Shown here piece after piece: positions 15,607 through 23,946 of a DNA stretch of 64,000 bases. This DNA comes from Coprenecus sp949297365. Its GTDB lineage: Bacteria; Bacteroidota; Bacteroidia; Bacteroidales; UBA932. Location: the NCBI GenBank assembly GCA_963931055.1, contig OZ006987.1:1984001-2048000 (forward strand), in the 5' to 3' direction. Made by a program: the position numbers and the translations under genes. Numbering within the stretch: position 1 is the first letter of the stretch; each line of letters starts with the position of its first letter. The notes beneath the pieces are model-generated. The model did no database searches. It had not been told where the DNA came from and worked only from the letters and a program-made list of their open reading frames with translations.

Positions 15607-18600
15607 ATGCGCAATATTATCCGATATACAGCAGTTCTGGCCGCCGGTATGATGCTTCTCGGCGGATGTACTTTTGACGAACGGCTCACGACTCCTTTCA
15701 AGGAAGGCGTGCCCGTCAACGTGGTGCTCGGCTATGAGGTGGCTCGGGAGATACCTCTGACCAGGGCCGAGCAAGGGCCGGAGTATGAGAACCGGGTGAA
15801 CAATCTCTATGTATTTGTCTTCGATGGCAGCGGTAACCGCGTGTGGACGACGGTCAATGCCGATAATGATACCCGTCTGGCTTTCTTTTCCCGAACTCAA
15901 GAAGGATCAGGTATTGAGGATTATAAAGAGGGAAATGGTACGGTCGGTAATCTTACCACCGGATCCGTCAGATTTTCCGTGCCCTCAGTTCAGGGTGCGA
16001 CCATAGTGGGTATCGCCAATCTCACGGCGACTGAAACCGGAACAGCTTTCGATGTGACCAAGGACGATATGGATAAGATAACCACCCTTGATGAACTGGA
16101 GTCATTCGTCATGCGCATGCCCAACCGCTCCGTAGAGCGCAGTGCTCTCTTCATGATGACCGGTTATGCTGTGGATGAAGGAAGTAAGTCTATAGATATT
16201 ATCGGAGCTGAAGGAGGTCAGTCTCAATTGCCCTGCACGATAGAGCTGACCAGGGTGGATGCCAAAGTGGTGGTCAATGTGACATCCGAGAAAGGTGATC
16301 CCTCGTGGACCAATTTTTCGTTTGAGCCCAAGACATGGCAGGTAATCAACGTTCCCGCCCAGACCTATCTGCTGCCCTATGACGAAGCCCACGACAAGAC
16401 CGAAAAAGGACCGTGGGAAGATAACACCGGCAGGCACTGGGACTACTCCGAATCTGATGCCGAGTACTTCAACAGTCCAGAGGTGCCTTTTGAGAAGATG
16501 ACGGATGTAGAGGTGGACAATACTAAGTATTACACCGGCGGTAGTTTCATATTCTATATGCCTGAGAACCGCAAGCACTATAAGGAGCGGATAACCGAGA
16601 CAGGTGCTGCCGGTTATGCATTGAGAGAGAAAAGCAATCAGACGCAGGTGGAGGGCAATCCTAAGCCCGGTCAGGAGTATACCAACGGTGATTTCAAATA
16701 TGCTGATCCCAATTCCACCTACCTTCTTCTCACCGGTTATCTCTCATATACCGAGGGTAGCACGGTGGTCAACACAGATGCCCGTTATATCATTCATCTG
16801 GGCTATCTATCAGGCGATGCCAATGACTACGACACGAAGCGTAACGGTAAATATACCTACAACATCAAAGTGACTGGGGCAGACGACGTTGTCGTAGAAG
16901 TAACCAACAAGGAGGAAAATAGACCGGGGTATGAGGGAGATGTAGTGTATAGCAACAATCAGATCTATTACCTGGATTCCCACTACGACCGCTGCCTGCT
17001 GGAGATACGTCCTTCATATGTCACAGAAGACATGACTTGGAGCGTAAAGACTCCGTTCAGTACAGGAGTGCATACTGTAGGGGACAGGACCTATAAGGAT
17101 GTGGAGGACTTCAGATGGATAAAGTTTGCCATTAACAAAAAGTACGGAATGAGGCACGGTCAGTATGCCAAGTATCCCGGAGATTCCGTGTATAAACGTG
17201 AATGGATTCCCAGCTCGGCAGATCTCTCCCAGGCGCCTGAGTTGATGGACATAGACCAGCTCATAGCCTACCTCAAGCTGGTCAAAGCTCAGGACAGCAA
17301 CATGAGTTCTTTGGTTGCGGACGGAACGACGGACGGCCATATATGCATTACGGCGTTCGTGGATGAGAATCTGTATTATTATCATCCGGTTCAAGACCCC
17401 CAGACACCTAATCCTCAGCTGTGGCATGACTGTGTGGACCGTGAGGACCGTATGATGCACATCGTAGTCCCGGACGAGGACCTGACACACGGTGACTATT
17501 ATAGCCCTGACGGCAGTTCCTCCTTGGTGACATCCGTGTATTCGTTTGTCCAGAAGTCCATCCGTACCGTCTTTGATGCTTCCAATGATCAACTTCAGAC
17601 TGCATGGGGTCTTGAGTCCGTGATGGAAGGTGAGGACAATGGACACAACGGACGTCTGCTTGTCGGAAATGTCAGTGCTGCGGCAGGAAATGCCAATTAC
17701 AATAGAAATGGGCGTGCGAACAGTCTTACGTGGATGGAAGGGAAAAGATGGTCGGATGTAATAAACACATCTGACCGCTACGGCTTGAATTCCAGCTACA
17801 ATACTGCCGCCTATGCCTGCCTGCTCCGTAACCGCGACCTGGATGGAGACGATATTGTTGACTCAGATGAGGTCCGCTGGTATCTGGCCGCCATAGACCA
17901 GCTTACGGACATATTCCTCGGAGAGTGGGCCCTTGACGAGGCTTCCCGTCTCTATCCATACGATCCGGCAAACGGTGACATGCCTCCGACAGGCAATGTA
18001 TATTGGCACTATACCTCCAGCAGCCCTGATCCCGCTCAGAGCAACAATCCCAATGTCCTGTGGGCGGAGGAGGGTGCTTCCCGAGGAAACTATTCTTCTT
18101 CAGTCAACGAAGATCTAAACGGACAATACTATGCGTACAGATGTGTACGTAATCTGGGTATATCTCTTGATAATCCTGACGATGAACCAGAAGATCTGGT
18201 GGAAGTGACTCCTAATGGTGACGGTACCTATACCTTGGACCTCTCCCGCATGAACCCCAAATCCCTGCGTACCGCCTATGACAACGGTCTTCCCCTTCCG
18301 AAGGACCACGAGAAAGGAGCCAACAACCGCCCTTATAGTAAGTTTGTTGTTGGGGCGGATGTGTATGGAATCGGTGGCCCAAATGGGGAAATAATAGATG
18401 TAGAGAATGGTTTATGGACGCTAATCGGAACAAGTCATATTTCTTGGGATTGGACAAATCAAGGGTCTTGGGTATCGTATCAGGATTTTAATCCATGTCC
18501 GAGTGGGTATAGAATACCAACACAAAGAGAACTTCTGATTATGACAACAAGACTGGATAAGGATTCACAGTGGCCGGAATATGAAGCATCGGGGACGGCT

Positions 18601-18825
18601 TATGATTGGGGTTCACCATATACGGACAGGGTGTCAAATTTGCGGCCAGAGTATTATATGTGCCAGACTTCATTCTCAATGAAGGATATACCGCCGTATC
18701 AAACGAGTAGTCAGTATGAACAACGTGAAGGCTTTATGTGGATTTACAGTTCCGGGGTCTTCATGCTTCAGAATGACAGTAGAAAAGAGCGAGGCTATGT
18801 CCGCTGTGTCAAAGACACCAACTGA
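15607..18825 (+). CDS. Large pilus tip-like lipoprotein (DUF4906-type)
   Basis: A 1072-residue lipoprotein (lipobox LGGC, Cys21), three times the size of the pilus subunits and last in the operon, as is typical for tip adhesins. The N-terminus has IPLTRAEQG (likely processing motif Thr-Arg-Ala) then NRVNNLYVFVFDGSGNRVW, a DUF4906/fimbrillin signature. The middle contains DGDDIVDSDEVRWYLAAIDQL. The C-terminus has FNPCPSGYRIPTQREL (about 961-976), the core of the FISUMP-like domain found on many Bacteroidota surface proteins. Base composition shifts abruptly to AT-rich at about 18335, so residues from about 910 onward appear to come from a different source. Function in attachment is inferred. 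Confidence 0.8.
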   Translation: MRNIIRYTAVLAAGMMLLGGCTFDERLTTPFKEGVPVNVVLGYEVAREIPLTRAEQGPEYENRVNNLYVFVFDGSGNRVWTTVNADNDTRLAFFSRTQEGSGIEDYKEGNGTVGNLTTGSVRFSVPSVQGATIVGIANLTATETGTAFDVTKDDMDKITTLDELESFVMRMPNRSVERSALFMMTGYAVDEGSKSIDIIGAEGGQSQLPCTIELTRVDAKVVVNVTSEKGDPSWTNFSFEPKTWQVINVPAQTYLLPYDEAHDKTEKGPWEDNTGRHWDYSESDAEYFNSPEVPFEKMTDVEVDNTKYYTGGSFIFYMPENRKHYKERITETGAAGYALREKSNQTQVEGNPKPGQEYTNGDFKYADPNSTYLLLTGYLSYTEGSTVVNTDARYIIHLGYLSGDANDYDTKRNGKYTYNIKVTGADDVVVEVTNKEENRPGYEGDVVYSNNQIYYLDSHYDRCLLEIRPSYVTEDMTWSVKTPFSTGVHTVGDRTYKDVEDFRWIKFAINKKYGMRHGQYAKYPGDSVYKREWIPSSADLSQAPELMDIDQLIAYLKLVKAQDSNMSSLVADGTTDGHICITAFVDENLYYYHPVQDPQTPNPQLWHDCVDREDRMMHIVVPDEDLTHGDYYSPDGSSSLVTSVYSFVQKSIRTVFDASNDQLQTAWGLESVMEGEDNGHNGRLLVGNVSAAAGNANYNRNGRANSLTWMEGKRWSDVINTSDRYGLNSSYNTAAYACLLRNRDLDGDDIVDSDEVRWYLAAIDQLTDIFLGEWALDEASRLYPYDPANGDMPPTGNVYWHYTSSSPDPAQSNNPNVLWAEEGASRGNYSSSVNEDLNGQYYAYRCVRNLGISLDNPDDEPEDLVEVTPNGDGTYTLDLSRMNPKSLRTAYDNGLPLPKDHEKGANNRPYSKFVVGADVYGIGGPNGEIIDVENGLWTLIGTSHISWDWTNQGSWVSYQDFNPCPSGYRIPTQRELLIMTTRLDKDSQWPEYEASGTAYDWGSPYTDRVSNLRPEYYMCQTSFSMKDIPPYQTSSQYEQREGFMWIYSSGVFMLQNDSRKERGYVRCVKDTN

Positions 18826-18994
18826 TCGCAGTGGCGGTGACGGAATGCCCTTTCTTCGGCGGATATCCGTGCCGGAGGAAACCGGACTCAGTCCACAGCC
18901 ACCGTTTCATATCCACATGAATTGACCTACATTCATCAAGGTTCACGGGCGACATTTCCTCCGACTGTCCGGCAATCCCGTACCGCATAACCAT

Positions 18995-19023
18995 AGGGCG
19001 ACCCTTCCCGGCCGCCCTTTTTT
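18995..19023 (+). terminator. Terminator of the pilus operon
   Basis: AGGGCG (18995-19000) pairs with CGCCCT (19013-19018) and runs into six T residues. It lies 170 bases after the tip gene; the sequence between holds no convincing gene. Confidence 0.6.
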
Positions 19024-19100
19024 ATATCCTCTCTGCGTGTCCTGGCACTTTCCCTTGTGCCGGAAGTATAAAAACGTAAATTTTTTCACACGTTTTTTGA

Positions 19101-19413
19101 AATGATTATCCGCAAAATTACCCCTGGAGCTGTCACTATACTCGGTTAAGGCAGAATCGTTGTCGTCAAGGATATCTTATTTCTCACTTTACATTTTAGT
19201 TAAGACACATACTTCAGATTATAAGCACTTTATCCATTTGTCGATATGTTAAGTGGGGCGAATATAGGCCAAATCAGGCGCTTTTGTCATCACTTAACAT
19301 TTTTTCAAAAATACAAGATCTTGTTAATCAAGTGGTTGTGATATAACTAAAATGTAAAGTGATGACGCCGACGGACGTAAATGGCTTTAGGGGTATGTTT
19401 GCGGATAGTCATT
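19101..19413. repeat. Inverted-repeat element A (313 bp), related to element B at 47 kb
   Basis: The left end 19101-19125 contains ATGATTATCCGCAAA and ends ACCCCT; the right end 19389-19413 is its reverse complement with three differences in 25 positions. Inside sits a second palindromic unit (listed separately). No open reading frame of interest is present. The same terminal sequence borders element B near 47.06 and 47.93 kb. The layout resembles a non-autonomous mobile element or a folded non-coding unit. It lies between the pilus operon and the decayed toxin locus. Confidence 0.7.
19184..19362 (-). repeat. Inner 179-bp palindromic unit of element A
   Basis: Perfect 19-base inverted repeat: TCACTTTACATTTTAGTTA at 19184-19202 and its complement at 19344-19362. 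A further perfect 10-base pair, ATGTTAAGTG at 19246-19255 and CACTTAACAT at 19291-19300, nests inside, with a palindrome CAAGATCTTG at 19314-19323. Reverse-complemented, the unit aligns along its length with the 181-bp unit at 47188-47368. Confidence 0.7.
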
Positions 19414-19464
19414 TTTTTGATTTCCGTTTTTCGGAATGATGCCGTATGTAGCTTTGCGAAAAAG

Positions 19465-19495
19465 TTTGATTTTGTAAACTGATTGATTAACTTTG
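19465..19495 (+). promoter_or_regulatory. Promoter of the decayed HigBA-like locus
   Basis: TTTG at 19465-19468, 19 bases, TAACTTTG at 19488-19495; an exact consensus match. Transcription would begin within a few bases of the toxin relic start, as in the intact locus at 60.9 kb, and would now serve the orphan antitoxin. Confidence 0.7.
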
Positions 19496-19509
19496 CAAAA
19501 TGGAGTAAG

Positions 19510-19717
19510 ATGGAAGTTGTAAGGAGAGTAAAAGTGTTCAGGTCTTATTACAAAGAGTTTTATGTGGCGCAGACAGATGCTGTGAGGGAAAAAATAGATC
19601 AGGTGATAGAGTGTGATACTGTTTCATGGATTTCATAAACAGTCGCAGAAGACACCGTCTTCCGAGATTAAAAAGGCGAAGCGTATAATGAAAGAATACT
19701 TTGATACTAAAAGATAA
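19510..19717 (+). pseudogene. HigB/RelE-like toxin gene with an internal deletion
   Basis: The start reads MEVVRRVKVFRSYYKEFYVAQ then AVREKIDQVIE, matching the first 36 residues of the intact toxin at 60956 (KGYFEEFFIAQPQKVRDKI). It then meets a stop, but another frame gives VILFHGFHKQSQKTP and KRIMKEYFDTKR, matching the intact C-terminus (LIILLTGFQKKTQRTP ... RLMNEYFEEKRND). About 47 codons in the middle, which would include the core RNase fold, are missing and the junction is out of frame. The toxin is certainly inactive. The downstream antitoxin gene starts six bases after the relic stop. Confidence 0.75.
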
Positions 19718-19723
19718 TTAAAG

Positions 19724-20038
19724 ATGGAAGGAGAGAAAAATAAAGCGATAATGAATTGCGGCGATGATTATGATGATATTCTTGACATTCAATATGGCCG
19801 GAAGGGCACACCGTCGCGTGACCGATTTGACCGGGAGGCGGAGGCATTTATCCTGGCGGAGCGGCTGAAGGAGGAACGCCGTAAGGCCGGTCTGACGCAA
19901 GAGCAGCTGGCGGCCAAGATAGGCACGAAGAAGTCTTACATCTCCCGTATCGAGAACGGAAAGACGGACGTGCAGCTCTCGACTCTCTTCAAGATATTTC
20001 AGGGGCTGGGCAAGCGGGTCAGCATCACCATCCTGTGA
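19724..20038 (+). CDS. Orphan XRE-family HigA-like antitoxin
   Basis: A 104-residue protein with a C-terminal helix-turn-helix of the XRE/Cro type (ERRKAGLTQEQLAAKIGTKKSYISRIENGKTDVQLSTLFKI, about 52-93). It is a paralogue of the antitoxin at 61293 (both have GTP-x-RDR, then the HTH, then a hydrophobic Ile-Leu ending). The frame is intact although its cognate toxin is deleted. It may persist as a repressor of its own promoter or as a neutraliser of related toxins such as that at 60956. The remaining 121 bases to pyrF show no further gene. Confidence 0.85.
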   Translation: MEGEKNKAIMNCGDDYDDILDIQYGRKGTPSRDRFDREAEAFILAERLKEERRKAGLTQEQLAAKIGTKKSYISRIENGKTDVQLSTLFKIFQGLGKRVSITIL

Positions 20039-20159
20039 GCCGTTTTCCTGCAATGACCTGCGTCTGGGTATTTTCCACAGAGGTGTAAATGAAAACGGTC
20101 TCACGGCGAAGGATATCGTCGGGGACCGGGATGAGGATGTTGCTGTGCCTGCTCCTGTC

Positions 20160-20996
20160 TTACAGCAGGGTCCGCATCTGGTTGGCGAGGTCAGCAGCTG
20201 CAGTTCCGGCGGCTTCCGCGAAGTCCTCGCCTGAGGAGGCGTAGATGATGCCGCGGGAGGAGTTGACCAGCAGGCCGCAGTGAGAGTTGAGACCGCAGCG
20301 GGCCACTTCTTTGAGCGAACCGCCTTGTGCGCCTACTCCGGGCACCAGCAGGAAGTGGTCGGGACAGTAGCGGCGTATTTCCGCCAGTTTCTCCGGACGG
20401 GTGGCACCCACTACGAACATCAGCCGCTCGCGGGAGTCCCCGAACTCGGTATCCACATTTCTGACGGTATCACGAATCACGCGCTCATACAGAGGCATTC
20501 CGTCGGACAGGGGCAGGGTCTCGAATTCCTCCGCTGACTTGTTTGAGGTCATGGCCAGGACTATGCCCCAGCGTCCCGACCGCTGGAGGAAAGGACGGAT
20601 GGAGTCGCTTCCCATGTACGGTGCAAGGGTAACAGCGTCGAAGTCCATGGTCTCGAAAAAGGCCCTGGCGTACCGGTCGGCTGTGTTGCCGATGTCTCCG
20701 CGCTTGGCATCGGCGATGATGAGGATGTCGGGATAATTTGTGCGTATGTACCGGACGGTCTCGGAGAGCTGCTGCCAGCCGGATACTCCCTCGGCCTCAT
20801 AGAAGGCGATGTTGGGCTTGTAGGCAACGGTGTAGGGTGCCGTGGCGTCTATTATGGCCTTGTTGAAGGCCAGCATTGAGGCGTCTCCGTGACGCTCCCG
20901 GACGCAGGCCGGAATCTTCGCGGGATCGGTGTCAAGACCTACGCAGAGGAAGGAGCCTTTGCGCCGGATATTTTCGTAAAGTTCGGTGTAATTCAT
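20160..20996 (-). CDS. pyrF: Orotidine 5'-phosphate decarboxylase (type 2)
   Basis: Converts orotidine monophosphate to UMP, the last step of pyrimidine synthesis. The 278-residue length and the motif IIADAKRGDIGNTA (catalytic Asp/Lys/Asp) identify the longer, type 2 branch. Other family segments visible are SFLCVGLDTDP at the start, FYEAEGVSGW, VTLAPYMGSDS and the phosphate-binding FLLVPGVGAQGG. It lies 75 bases downstream of the M20 peptidase gene, separated by a weak hairpin. Confidence 0.96.
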   Translation of the reverse strand: MNYTELYENIRRKGSFLCVGLDTDPAKIPACVRERHGDASMLAFNKAIIDATAPYTVAYKPNIAFYEAEGVSGWQQLSETVRYIRTNYPDILIIADAKRGDIGNTADRYARAFFETMDFDAVTLAPYMGSDSIRPFLQRSGRWGIVLAMTSNKSAEEFETLPLSDGMPLYERVIRDTVRNVDTEFGDSRERLMFVVGATRPEKLAEIRRYCPDHFLLVPGVGAQGGSLKEVARCGLNSHCGLLVNSSRGIIYASSGEDFAEAAGTAAADLANQMRTLL

Positions 20997-21019
20997 TGTT
21001 TTGGTGTTATTTGCAGAAA

Positions 21020-21050
21020 GGTGCCGGAAATCTAAGGACTTCGCGGCACC
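21020..21050 (-). terminator. Weak hairpin between the M20 peptidase and pyrF genes
   Basis: GGTGCC (21020-21025) pairs with GGCACC (21045-21050); on the minus strand it is followed by only three T residues. Possible terminator or attenuator for the dipeptidase gene. Confidence 0.35.
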
Positions 21051-21071
21051 CCTCTGTGGTTTGTCTAATCA

Positions 21072-22418
21072 CTAGAAATACTTGTAGAAGAGAGCAATTG
21101 ACTCCATTCCCTTCTCGAACTGCGACAGCAGGTAGCTCTCGTTGGGCGAGTGAATCGTATCCCTCTCGAGTCCGAAGCCTATCAGAAGGGGATCGGCCTT
21201 GAGAATCTGCTGCATCTCGGCCAGGATGGGGATTGAGCCGCCGCCGCGGTTGGGAACGGGCTCAATGCCATAGACCTCGTATATGGCCCTGGATGCGGCC
21301 TGGTAGGCAGGGGATGAGATGGGTATCAGGAAACCGTTGCCGCCGTGGTGGGTAATGACCTTCACGCGCACGCCTTTGGGCACGTGGCTCTCGATGTGCT
21401 TCGCGAAGAGTTCTGCGATGCGTCTCCAGTCCTGATTGGGTACAAGACGCATGGATATCTTGGCGCGGGCGGTGGTGGGGATGACCGTCTTGGCACCCTC
21501 ACCGGTGAAACCGCCCCAGATACCGTTCACATCCAGGCAGGGCCTGATGCCCGTGCGCTCCGGAGTGGTGTAGCCCTTCTCTCCGTCCACCTCGGGGATG
21601 TCCAGGAACCGCTTGTACTCGTCCAGGTCGAAAGGTGCGCGTCCCAGCAGCTCGCGGTCAGCCTTGGAGAGCTCCACCACGTCGTCATAGAAGCCGTCGA
21701 TGGTGATGTGTCCGTCGGCGTCGATGAGGCCGTCCACTATCTTGCAGAGGGCATTGAGCGGGTTGACCACGGCTCCGCCGTAGTGGCCCGAGTGCAGGTC
21801 CTTGTTAGGGCCGGTAACCTCTATCTCCATATAGGTCAGGCCGCGCATGCCGCAGTTGATTGACGGAACGTCCTCCCCGATCATCGTAGTGTCGGATACG
21901 AGCATGATATCGCAGGCGAGCAGGTCCTTATGCTCCTCAGCCCATTTTGCAAGCGAGGGAGAACCGATCTCCTCCTCTCCTTCGAGTATGAACTTGATGT
22001 TGTGCCTCTGAAGTCCGTTGCGCACCAGGTACTCAAATGCCTTGATGTGCATGAAGGACTGACCCTTGTCATCGTTGGCCCCGCGGGCATAGATGGCTCC
22101 GTCGCGGATTTCCGGCTCAAAGGGGGCGGACTTCCACAGCTCGATCGGATCGACCGGCTGTACGTCGTAATGGCCGTAGACGAGTATGGTCTTCAGCGAG
22201 GGATCGATGATCTTGTCGGCATAGACTACTGGATGTCCGGTGGTGTCGAACACCTCGGCTCTTTCCGCACCGGCTTCCCTGAGCAGTTCGGTGAGCCTGC
22301 GGGCGCAGCGGTACATGTCATCCTTGTGCTCCGGGTCCGAGCTGACGGACGGTATCCTGAGCAGGTCAAATAATTCGTTGAGGAATCTTTCCTTGTTGGC
22401 CTGATAATAATTTCTCAT
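21072..22418 (-). CDS. M20 family metallodipeptidase
   Basis: A cytoplasmic zinc dipeptidase of the ArgE/DapE/CNDP-like group. The 448-residue product shows the full metal site: His/Asp in VYGHYDVQPVD, the bridging Asp in GANDDKG, the catalytic Glu pair in LEGEEEIGS, Asp in VSDTTMIG and a late His in RDTIHSPNE. The dimerisation lid is present (DLHSGHYGGAV). The chosen start is MRNYYQANKERF at 22418; a longer open frame upstream overlaps psd and has Ser/Arg-rich, non-family sequence. Located 16 bases downstream of psd in the same direction, though the two are functionally unrelated. Confidence 0.93.
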   Translation of the reverse strand: MRNYYQANKERFLNELFDLLRIPSVSSDPEHKDDMYRCARRLTELLREAGAERAEVFDTTGHPVVYADKIIDPSLKTILVYGHYDVQPVDPIELWKSAPFEPEIRDGAIYARGANDDKGQSFMHIKAFEYLVRNGLQRHNIKFILEGEEEIGSPSLAKWAEEHKDLLACDIMLVSDTTMIGEDVPSINCGMRGLTYMEIEVTGPNKDLHSGHYGGAVVNPLNALCKIVDGLIDADGHITIDGFYDDVVELSKADRELLGRAPFDLDEYKRFLDIPEVDGEKGYTTPERTGIRPCLDVNGIWGGFTGEGAKTVIPTTARAKISMRLVPNQDWRRIAELFAKHIESHVPKGVRVKVITHHGGNGFLIPISSPAYQAASRAIYEVYGIEPVPNRGGGSIPILAEMQQILKADPLLIGFGLERDTIHSPNESYLLSQFEKGMESIALFYKYF

Positions 22419-22434
22419 GACAGTATTGTGTTTG

Positions 22435-23106
22435 TTAGTTGTTTGTATTCTTTTGCAGTTCCGCGATGACGGTCTCTGAGCCCGTGACCTTGTCCCCGAC
22501 CTTGACGTTGACCTTCGTCCCGAGCGGCAGGAAGACATCGGCCCGCGAGCCGAACTTGATGAATCCTATCTGCTCTCCGGCCTTGAAGTGCCTGTCGTAT
22601 TCGGCGTAGCATACCACGCGGCGGGCGAAGAGACCGGCGATCTGTCGGCACAGCACCTCGGTCCCGTCCTCGTTTCTGAATACGATGGTCGTCCTCTCGT
22701 TCTTGGTGGAGGACTTGGGATGCCAGGCGGCCAGGTAGCTGCCCCTGTGATAGCGGAAAAATGATACGGCTCCCGACACTGGGGCCCAGTTGATGTGTAC
22801 GTTGAAAAATGACATGAACACCGAGATCTGGAGCCGGCGGCCCTGGAAGTACTCGGGTTCCTCCACCTCCTGGATGATGACGACCTTGCCGTCGGCCGGA
22901 GCCGTGATCAGATGAGAGTCTCCGGTAGGTGTTCGCTTAGGGTCGCGGAAGAAGCATAGGAAGAATATGGCGAATCCTACGGGAATGAAGGTCAGTATCC
23001 AGTACAGCACCGGGGGCGCTCCGAAGTAGAATGACGTGCCTCCCAGTATCAGGGCAAATACCAGTGACATGATGATGAGCGGCCAGCCTTCCTTGTGAAT
23101 CTTCAT
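22435..23106 (-). CDS. psd: Phosphatidylserine decarboxylase, short form
   Basis: Decarboxylates phosphatidylserine to phosphatidylethanolamine at the inner membrane. The 223-residue protein belongs to the compact Psd branch. It has two membrane segments at about 9-50, TAPADGKVV, VFMSFFNVHINWAPVSG and the self-cleavage site FGS at 185-187, where Ser187 would become the pyruvoyl group. It sits 12 bases after cdsA, whose product supplies the CDP-diacylglycerol used upstream in the same pathway; with cdsA and ftsH it forms a membrane-biogenesis operon. Confidence 0.93.
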   Translation of the reverse strand: MKIHKEGWPLIIMSLVFALILGGTSFYFGAPPVLYWILTFIPVGFAIFFLCFFRDPKRTPTGDSHLITAPADGKVVIIQEVEEPEYFQGRRLQISVFMSFFNVHINWAPVSGAVSFFRYHRGSYLAAWHPKSSTKNERTTIVFRNEDGTEVLCRQIAGLFARRVVCYAEYDRHFKAGEQIGFIKFGSRADVFLPLGTKVNVKVGDKVTGSETVIAELQKNTNN

Positions 23107-23118
23107 ATAGCAGTAAGG

Positions 23119-23946
23119 TTAAAGTCCGGATAATGTGATGTACAGGACCGAGACCGGAAATGCCAGCAGGGCTCCGTCGAACCGGTCCAGCAGCCCTCCG
23201 TGCCCGGGCATGATCCTGCCCGCGTCCTTGACTCCAAAGTTACGTTTTAATTGCGACTCCACCAAATCTCCTATCGTGGAACTGATGTTGACCAGCAGGG
23301 CCAGGATGAGGCAGTGATACCAGGGGTAGTCCACAAGGGAAAAATAACCGGTGCACCATCCTGCGGCAAGGGACAGGGCCAGCCCTCCGAAATAGCCCTC
23401 CCAGCTTTTCTTCGGGGAGATGGAGGGAAACAGCTTGTGTCCGTGTTTCTGTCCGAAGGCCATGCCGAAGAGGTAGGCTCCCACGTCCGAGCTCCAGATG
23501 ATGATCATCACGGCCAGCAGCACCCGTCCGTCGAAGTCTCCGTCAGGAGAGAATACTATCAGGCTTGTCAGGGCGAACGGCAGGGCGATGTACAGCAGGG
23601 ATGCCAGGATGAAAGGGGTGGTGCGGTAGGCATCGCCTTCCTTGCTGAAAAGTATGGCGGTGTATATCAATGCTGTCATCACCGGAAGTACCAGCAGCCA
23701 TTTTCCGTCCAGGCCGTAGCCGGCATGGAAGAAGAAAAGCATGAAAGTGAGCAGGGCGGTGATGACGGTCAGTATTCTGGCTGTCCACTCTTTGGATCCT
23801 ACGGTGATATTGAGGTATTCGGTCATCATGATGAATACCGCAACCATGAATATGACACCGTAGGCGGCCGGATGCCACAGCAGGGCCGTCAGGAACAGGG
23901 CCAGGAAGACTGCGCCGCTAAGCGTTCTGACCAGCAGGTTCTTCAT
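23119..23946 (-). CDS. cdsA: Phosphatidate cytidylyltransferase
   Basis: An integral membrane enzyme making CDP-diacylglycerol from phosphatidic acid and CTP. The 275-residue product has about eight hydrophobic segments and the C-terminal signature SSTIGDLVESQLKR, then KDAGRIMPGHGGLLDRFDG, with all conserved acidic and Gly-His-Gly residues. The start MKNLLVRTLSGAVF lies 29 bases inside the 3' end of ftsH; the open frame further upstream is Pro/Ser-rich shadow sequence within ftsH and is rejected. Confidence 0.95.
   Translation of the reverse strand: MKNLLVRTLSGAVFLALFLTALLWHPAAYGVIFMVAVFIMMTEYLNITVGSKEWTARILTVITALLTFMLFFFHAGYGLDGKWLLVLPVMTALIYTAILFSKEGDAYRTTPFILASLLYIALPFALTSLIVFSPDGDFDGRVLLAVMIIIWSSDVGAYLFGMAFGQKHGHKLFPSISPKKSWEGYFGGLALSLAAGWCTGYFSLVDYPWYHCLILALLVNISSTIGDLVESQLKRNFGVKDAGRIMPGHGGLLDRFDGALLAFPVSVLYITLSGL

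Noticed and set aside
18826..18994. Small frames after the tip gene
   Set aside because: No conserved features; they overlap on both strands ahead of the terminator.
20039..20159. Possible gene or RNA between the orphan antitoxin and pyrF
   Set aside because: No frame, hairpin with T-run or promoter box could be supported.
22419..22538. Longer start of the M20 peptidase
   Set aside because: The extra 40 residues are Arg/Ser-rich shadow of psd.
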